Below, piece after piece: positions 58,101-64,000 of a stretch of 64,000 nucleotides of DNA (position 1 is its first letter; every line of letters begins with the position of its first letter). The notes beneath the pieces are model-generated. The model did not search any database and was not told the origin of the DNA. It worked only from the letters and a program-made list of their open reading frames with translations. The DNA comes from Diorhabda sublineata. Taxonomy: Eukaryota > Arthropoda > Insecta > Coleoptera > Chrysomelidae. The stretch lies in NCBI RefSeq assembly GCF_026230105.1, contig NC_079476.1:27518559-27582558 (forward strand), in the 5' to 3' direction. Position numbers and translations under genes: made by a program.

Positions 58101-60448
58101 GTAATGACGTGTTAACAAAATTTCGACTATTAAATGAATATCAATGCTAGCGAATTATTTATTATTCACAATAATCAGTAACTTTATATTTACTCGTATG
58201 TATATACAAATTTCACGAGTAAATTATAATATCTTTAATTTTAATTTTTTTTTCTAATTTATACAATTTTACCCCTATACTAAACTTTTTGCTGTACATA
58301 TTGATGGAACCCGTAAAATGTCGAATATAAATTATGTATTGACATGCGTTAACGTGAAAATGCGATTCCTTCGTTCAACCCCCTTCTGATAAAAGGTACA
58401 ACCACCAATTTTCCAAGTGAGAAGCTTATGATATTCGGTTATTTGACATATATGATGGTGTTATTTGACTCGATAATTCATTAAGGATACAGTTATAAAA
58501 AAAATGTGTGTGCCTGCTCCGACGCACGACTGGAGTTTACTCCTTAAGTTCGATAGTCTAACCAGACGCAAAAGAGTTTATTTAACTTAAAAAAGATTGA
58601 TACTGTATAAAAGGGTAAATTTGTTAATTAATGAAAATAATATACATATATAAATATATATTTATTCATTTCATATACATTTATTATAACTAATCGATGA
58701 AATATTTTACATTAAACTTTTTACAATAGTCAATAATCTCGATAATTCATATTGGGTTGATTATCTAATTTTATGTGTTGTTTTCAAATATATATTTATA
58801 TGAACTACATCGATAATTATTAAAATATTTAATAAATACAAATTGCACATGCTCATACATATAATACATGAATTATAACGTTCCTTGCAACCACGTATTT
58901 TTTAGATGTTCCGGTAATATCATCTACACCTCTTTCGGCAATAGTTATTTGAAAATACTTTCAGTTCACTTTAGCGGAACACAATGATAAAAATTAAAAC
59001 TTCACAATAACAATATTAATTATTGATATTGATATAATAAAAACAGCAATATAAGTATGTCGACACTGACAAATTAGAAAGTTGCGCATCATAGGGTGCG
59101 CACCAAAAACGTAACGAGGTCATTCATCGATAGATTTTACTCCTCACATTTTTCTCATACCGGGCCCCTTATATATGCAAATCGATTCTTAAGCAGTAAA
59201 CTCCAAAAATGTTTATTTTCTCAAGTACAAAAGTAAATAGAAAAACTAATAAACTGAAATTGAATTTCAGTTATTGCACCAATAAAAAAAGATTGGAGTT
59301 GTTGATGCATATTTTATGAATCCGTCTATTATAACTTGTACCCATTTTTCTGCTCTTACAATAACATTTGTTAGAAATCAAGTACTCATGTAGGTTTTAT
59401 GAATATGAAGTAGAGTAAGAGGGTGTGTTCATCCGAACTTTCCTCCGAGTGCCTTTTTCGTACTGTGCTCGGAGTTTTTTGGGAATTGATAGTTACCCTC
59501 CATTCCCTGCACCAATCCGAGAATTTGGTCAGGATATTTTGGGATCGGACGTTGAGAGAACTTATCTTTGGGAAGAAAGCATTTTTGCGGCATCTCCAGG
59601 TGCTGGAGTATCATACTTAGAAATGATGTATAGGAGGAAGGGGGAAGTATGGATCTTTGTGAAATGCTAGTCAGAGGGTTCAACGGTTGAGATTAGCAAT
59701 AACTAACTTTGATATTTAAGGAACGATTAGTGAGCTATAAATATATCAATTTCATTATCGTATATGGTAGGCGGATAGTCAGAAGCTTCCTAACAAGTTT
59801 GGTGTGTCAAACCCAATCGAAAGCCTTCTAGAAAAATAACTTGGGTTAACTTCATCTACTAAAAATATCAGAAAATAGTTTTTCGAAACATAATGTTGAA
59901 ACAAAGGACAGTGGCATTGATAATGCGTGGTTATAAGATAATATTTGTAAAAAAATTGTTCAAATATTGTAGTTTGTTGTTAGAGGAAAATCCCTTTAAA
60001 AGACATAACAGAGCAGTCTTTGAAAATATAATAAGAAACGTTCTTATAATATATCTGACGGTTGAAAATGTTTTTATATGTTTAAAAATTAGGAATATTA
60101 TCTGAACGAATTGTATTTCACAGTATTTGCTATGATTATAGATAAATGTAAATTGCTCAATATATCAATTTTTTTTATTTGGATAATCACAATCGGTATT
60201 AAGGTAGTTTCCAGAAACAAACAAAAACGAGTTTAATCTTTCATTAAAAGGGTGTGTAGACATTTTTTTGCAATAAATTCATAATAATATTTTATAAAAA
60301 CTTCTGAAGATCTTTTGATGAGATCTTTTTTATTAATAGTCATTCCGGCTCATGAATGATAACATATTTTTTAAACCACTCAAGGGCGAACATAACTAAC
60401 AACCCTGCAATCTCATAATTCGTTCTACTTATTTATTTTAATTTACAG
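55101..60448 (+). other. RhoGEF2: RhoGEF2 intron 6, right part
   Basis: 5.3 kb of AT-rich intron running to the acceptor tttaatttacag (60437-60448). It contains an inverted-repeat element (58535-59215). A GC-richer stretch at 59420-59690 has short frames in several directions but matches nothing I recognise. Confidence 0.5.
58535..59215. mobile_element. Inverted-repeat element of unknown class
   Basis: The left sequence actggagtttactccttaag, ttcgata (58530-58552) recurs in reverse as tcgattcttaagcagtaaac, tccaaaa (59181-59207). Near the right end lie tttctcataccgggcccctt, atatatgc and tagggtgcgcacc (59093-59105), GC-rich for this window. No coding content was found. Confidence 0.4.
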
Positions 60449-60667
60449 TCACCGAATCCCACGCATCATAGAACAAAGTCTAGTCCCGAAACTTTAACAG
60501 GGACACATGAAAGTAGTAGTAATTTGAAAACGTCTGAAAGCTTAAATGATTTAAATAGACAGGAAGATTGGGAAACACCACCTGGTACACCACCACCACC
60601 CTATCCCAGTCCGCAGTCTTCAAGAAAAGAAGGAATAATAGGAGTAGAAGAACAGCAATTTGATGAG
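60449..60667 (+). CDS. RhoGEF2: RhoGEF2-like, exon 7 (Ser/Pro-rich, WW-ligand motif)
   Basis: The exon codes for exactly 73 residues (366-438), phase 0 in and out, between tttacag and GTAAGC (60668). It reads SPNPTHHRTKSSPETLTGTH at the start, then KTSESLNDLNRQEDWETPPG, TPPPPYPSPQSSRK. PPPPY holds a PPxY motif, the ligand of WW domains (family knowledge); TPPGTPPPP offers Pro-directed kinase sites. The reading frame is unbroken from exon 6. The RGS-like, C1 and catalytic DH-PH domains are expected further right, outside the window. Confidence 0.88.
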
Positions 60668-61049
60668 GTAAGCATTTTAATATGATTCACCTCTGTACTA
60701 AAGTTATGTTTTTTACTGTTTTTTGTATCTAAGTAGACCTAAACTAAATTGAAAACACAATAGTAAGACTATTCAATATTCCAATTATTTATAAATAAAG
60801 AAATGAATTTTTGGAAAGATCTAATAAAATCCAGAACAAAATGTACACTTTTTCATGTCAGAAAACCAAAAGTACAAAAACTACAAACCTCAGTGACATG
60901 TCGATTACATTGCTCATAATAATTAAATTACAAAAAAACCCTTCAGCTCATCGTATTTACAACTTGTACAATTTCACCTGACTTGGAGATGCGCAAAGAC
61001 CGGATACCGCAATTTAAGTAAATACTATGTCTTTATACTCATACAGGGC

Positions 61050-61690
61050 GACTAGTACATAAGCGCTGCAATGCTGCAGAGCTTTAATACAAATTAAGAA
61101 AAAAAAATGATAATTTTTTTTTATCTCGATTTTGAACGTTCTCCGACGTCTTCCGATTTCTAGCTACCATCTATCTTTATCCTACCAAAGGTCATCTATT
61201 AGTTCTCTCCCCTGTATTTAAATATATTTGCCCTCTCCAGTGCTCCTTCGTGATCTTCCAATTTCTCCTTCTCCCTTATGATGTCCACTTTGGAACCTGT
61301 TTCGGTATTCTGTTGTCTGACAGCCTTTATACATCATCATACCAGATTAGTTGTTTGGTTCCTGGCTTCCTTATGCTGTCATATCTTATCCTGTCTCTCC
61401 TGGATTTGCCGGCTGCTCTTCTCCAGAAATCCATTTTTGAGGATCTTGTTATGTATTTATTATTTTATATTATTCAGTCCCATAATATTCCATTCATCAT
61501 ATGTATATATATAGTTTTTCTGCTCTGTACATTTATTTCTTTGAATGCTGTGCCCACTTTGTGTTATTTTTCTTCCCAAGTACTTGTATTGCTCGCAGTG
61601 TTTTATTTATGTACCATCTTCCAAGTCGACTCTATAAAAAATTTATTATTTTATTAAGTGTTATTCAGGTCTCATATTCTCCGAAGTTAT
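61050..61690 (-). pseudogene. LINE reverse-transcriptase C-terminal fragment
   Basis: On the minus strand MDFWRRAAGKSRRDRIRYDS (61375-61435) is followed by KPGTKQLIWYDDV (61335-61375), then RLSDNRIPKQVPKW (61290-61330), GRRRNWKITKEHW (61240-61280) and MVARNRKTSENVQNRDKK (61120-61175). This series (MDFWRR..., L-I-W-Y-x-H-V-x-R, D-x-R-x-P-K, G-R-R-x-x-G-R-P, then a C-terminal R-R-R-T-F-like end) is the C-terminus of a common insect LINE reverse transcriptase. A short piece with the LGKK pattern lies upstream near 61575. Stops and a lost piece after IRK show decay. Confidence 0.75.
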
Positions 61691-62769
61691 GATCATTAAA
61701 ATGAATTTAAGGAAAATTATTATTAATCAAATTCATTGTGTGTGACTGATATTATAGCATCCTTTAAAATACGGAGAAGATCGAATACAGCCCCGGATCT
61801 AGGAGAGGAAAGTCGAAACATATGTCGTGGGTAATTAATTGAAAGAACGGCAAACTTTTGGTTATTAGGTAATTTTTATAAAATGAGTTATTTTTACTGA
61901 ATCTCGTAAATGTTACATATAAGAGAGCTGTTCCCTTGCTCCGCCCCTGACGAATTTACAATGAAAAATTGGCAAAGATATTATTTTTATTTTTTATCTA
62001 GCTGTTACCTGCGACTTCTTCCGCGTAAAATTTAACGAAAAAGTGTAGTTTCTATTTGCTTCATTTACAAAAATTTAATAATACTATATTTCGCATTAAG
62101 AAATAGAAAAATTCAATGTTATAATTCTACTTTGTGTAACGATACTGTGCTCTTTATTTTTTTGTTTTCCTTGTTGATTGAAAAATCTCCGTATATACAA
62201 TAATTGGTGTTTGATTTTCTGGAGCTAAACGCTACTAGCACGTAAAGTAGCCAATGAATACAGAAATCCTTAATTATAGCTATGTCAGCTTTGCATAACA
62301 TTCGCCCTTGTAACTTTGTACAGTTTTTTTAATTCTTAGGGGAAATTCGACGGTATTATGGGAATTCGTAATATTAACAATTTTTTCGCATCTAGACATT
62401 ATCCAGCGTTCTATATTCTTTATAGCAAGGACACTATTCACGAGTACCTCTACAAAGTTTCGATGGATTCAAATTACGGAGTAGTATTCATTCTAATTCT
62501 AGTTTATGAAGAGGTAAACTAAGCATAATTATACAAATTCTATTGGATAACTAACTTGAATGCAAACTTTTTTGATATAAAGGTATGTTTGAGAATATCC
62601 AGGAAGCATATCTAATATGTATTGATCAAAAGTTTGTTTAAAAGCATCTGTCAAGATTTATGGTACCTACCGTTTCAGACAATTTGTTCAGGTTCTCATT
62701 GAAATTTCAATCTAGTTGACTATCGAGTTTTTTATTGTTCAAAGACAATACGCCTACACAAATGAAAGA

Positions 62770-63617
62770 GTACAATCGTTACAATTCTTTAAAAACTTTC
62801 AAAATAGGCTCCTTCTGCGTCGATGCAGCGCTGCCAGCGCGATTTCCAAGCATTGAAGGCGTCACGGAAGGCATTCTCCGGAATAGCCTTGAGAGCCGCG
62901 GTGCATGCTGCTTGGATCCCCTCCGTCGTCTCGAAATGCTTCCCTTTCATCGGCCTTTTCAGGCGAGGAAACAAAAAAAAGTCCGGGGGGGGGGCACATC
63001 TGGGCTGTAGGGCGGCTGCGGAAGCGTTGGAATGCCGGCCTTAGTCAGGTAGATGTTCACAAGAAAGGCGGTGTGAGCCGGGGCGTTGTCGTGGTGCAAC
63101 TTCCAGTCTGCTACGATGTCTTGTCGGACCCGATTGACCCTTCGTTTGAGCACTTCGACACAGTCGACGGTCTGTGTTCAAAACTTTGCGCACACGAGTC
63201 ACATTGTCGGTGTTTGTCGAAGTCGAAGGTCTTCCAGCACGGTCTTCATCGGCGACCTCTTCCCGGCCCTCCAAAAAGGCCTGGTGCCACCGAAACACAC
63301 AACTTCTTGCTAAAGCAACATCTGGGTAAGCCTGCTTGATCATATCAAACTTCTCTGTCGCAGATTTACCGAGTTTCACACAGAATTTAATCGCGTACCT
63401 CTGCTCTAACGAACGCTGCATTTTCGGCTTGCATAACTCACAGAAACACATCGCGCGAAAATGCCTGTCCTGACTCTCCAGGTGCTCGGAGACAACTGAC
63501 CAGCCGCTCGTTTGTTAGCTAGGAACGCCCTCTACCGAATCCAGTCGGTGCGCGCACGCTCTGAAGTACAATCGCGGCGGAAGAAAATCAGTCCTATTAC
63601 TTTCCGGACAAACCCTG
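62770..63617 (-). pseudogene. mariner element with central deletion
   Basis: The minus strand starts MQRSLEQRYAIKFCVKLGKS (ATG at 63421), then FDMIKQAYPDVALARSCVFR and EEVADEDRAGRPSTSTNTDN: a complete mariner N-terminus with its helix-turn-helix region. After a deletion that removes the first catalytic region it resumes VNRVRQDIVADWKLHHDNAP (second Asp), PPYSPDVPPPRTFF, then, after a frameshift at the G-run 62985-62994, LKRPMKGKHFETTEG to the end RWQRCIDAEGAYFESF at 62790. The 5' tip is clear: on the + strand tttccggacaaaccctg, then TA (63601-63619). The block is strikingly GC-richer than its surroundings. The 3' tip is eroded. Confidence 0.85.
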
Positions 63618-63639
63618 TATATGAGTTTGACTGACAACT

Positions 63640-64000
63640 AGCGTTTGGGACGACCAAAAACTTCAAGAACCGACGATCGAAGTCAGATTATGATTAGAGA
63701 GATATCAAAAAGCGAACTTGCTTCGAACAAGGCCAAGACTATTCCATCGGGGTAAAGTAATTGCAACCATTTTTTGGGTTAATCATGGAATTGTGTGAAT
63801 ATCTTCAAAAAGCGACCGCATTAAAAAAAAGAAAGTGGTTTTCCATCACGATAACGCACCTTCTCACACTCCGTTGATCGCAATACTAACATTCACGAAT
63901 TAGCTAAGCACCCACCGTATTCACTAGATCAGGTCCCTAGAGACCTTTTCCTATTTCCTAACTTTGAAGTCTTATAGAATAAAGATTTTCATCAGAAGAG
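63640..64000 (+). pseudogene. mariner/Tc1 transposase fragment at window edge
   Basis: The + strand reads GRPKTSRTDDRSQIMIREIS (63648-63710), and further on KKVVFHHDNAPSHTPLIAI (63830-63885, second Asp block). In shifted frames it resembles the usual PPYSPDL.P block and the following F-P-N-L-K region (63905-63970). The part between first and second Asp is missing. It is not the subfamily of the element at 62770 and lies in the opposite direction. It continues past 64000. Confidence 0.7.

Larger units (their letters stand above)
60668..64000 (+). other. RhoGEF2: RhoGEF2 intron 7 (incomplete)
   Basis: The intron runs beyond the window. It holds a LINE 3' fragment (61050-61690) and two mariner remnants (62770-63617 and 63640-64000). 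The stretch 61700-62340 has no recognised content; an open frame of ~60 codons at 62341-62514 has splice-like edges but no family match. Confidence 0.6.

Noticed and set aside
59423..59683. Overlapping frames in both directions in a GC-richer patch
   Set aside because: No frame is favoured and none matches a family; left as unexplained intron sequence.
61250..61692. Long + strand open frames up to 135 codons
   Set aside because: They are on the strand opposite the LINE reverse-transcriptase fragment and arise as its shadow.
62735..63339. + strand frames of 73-144 codons, GC-rich
   Set aside because: Shadows of the minus-strand mariner transposase, whose motifs are clear.
1..64000. CRISPR arrays, rRNA genes, bacterial operons or riboswitches
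   Set aside because: None seen. Repeats here are microsatellites and transposons, and the genes are spliced and eukaryotic.

Overview
The window is AT-rich nuclear DNA of an insect, most likely a beetle; the order is an inference from the style of the repeats and is not proven. It has spliced genes with GT-AG introns, TA and GA microsatellites, and many decayed mariner/Tc1, hAT and Helitron copies, plus a LINE and an insect errantivirus. Nothing bacterial or organellar was seen.

Two host genes lie head to tail on the + strand. Positions 185-7624 hold the last four exons seen of a Tectonic gene (tctn), a protein of the ciliary transition zone; its 5' part lies before the window. After a gap of about 2.6 kb, a RhoGEF2-type gene (ARHGEF11/ARHGEF12/LARG group) starts at 10232 and runs off the right edge. 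Seven exons (10232-10260, 21200-21411, 32420-32527, 36760-36893, 37256-37450, 49788-50204, 60449-60667) join in one frame into 438 codons. They encode a short leader, a class I PDZ domain, a coiled coil and a proline-rich linker. The RGS-like, C1, DH and PH domains expected in this family must lie beyond 64000. Intron 5 appears to use a GC-AG donor.

The other ~85% is intron and intergenic sequence filled with mobile DNA. In order: a hAT C-terminal remnant (3.9-4.3 kb) in a tctn intron; a small dispersed repeat in three places (5.6, 8.0, 45.8 kb); fragments of one DDE transposase family at 8.7, 27.1, 28.8 and 35.6 kb; mariner remnants at 15, 31.6, 34.1, 34.9, 62.8 and 63.7 kb; a broken Helitron (16.9-20.1 kb) with a MITE-like insert; a young, nearly intact mariner-type element with 394-bp terminal inverted repeats (21453-23448); an errantivirus remnant with integrase, env and a probable LTR (23.5-26.4 kb); a tRNA-derived SINE (38.75 kb); several snap-back MITE-like hairpins; a decayed long-TIR mariner (43.3-44.8 kb); a hAT of the GTF2IRD2/ZBED5 type (53.8-55.1 kb); and a LINE 3' end (61.1-61.7 kb).

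No new gene system was found. The most notable items are the long-TIR element whose first catalytic Asp codon is now Tyr, the GC-AG intron, the rearranged dispersed repeat, and two opposed mariner fragments of which one carries a segment deleted from the other.
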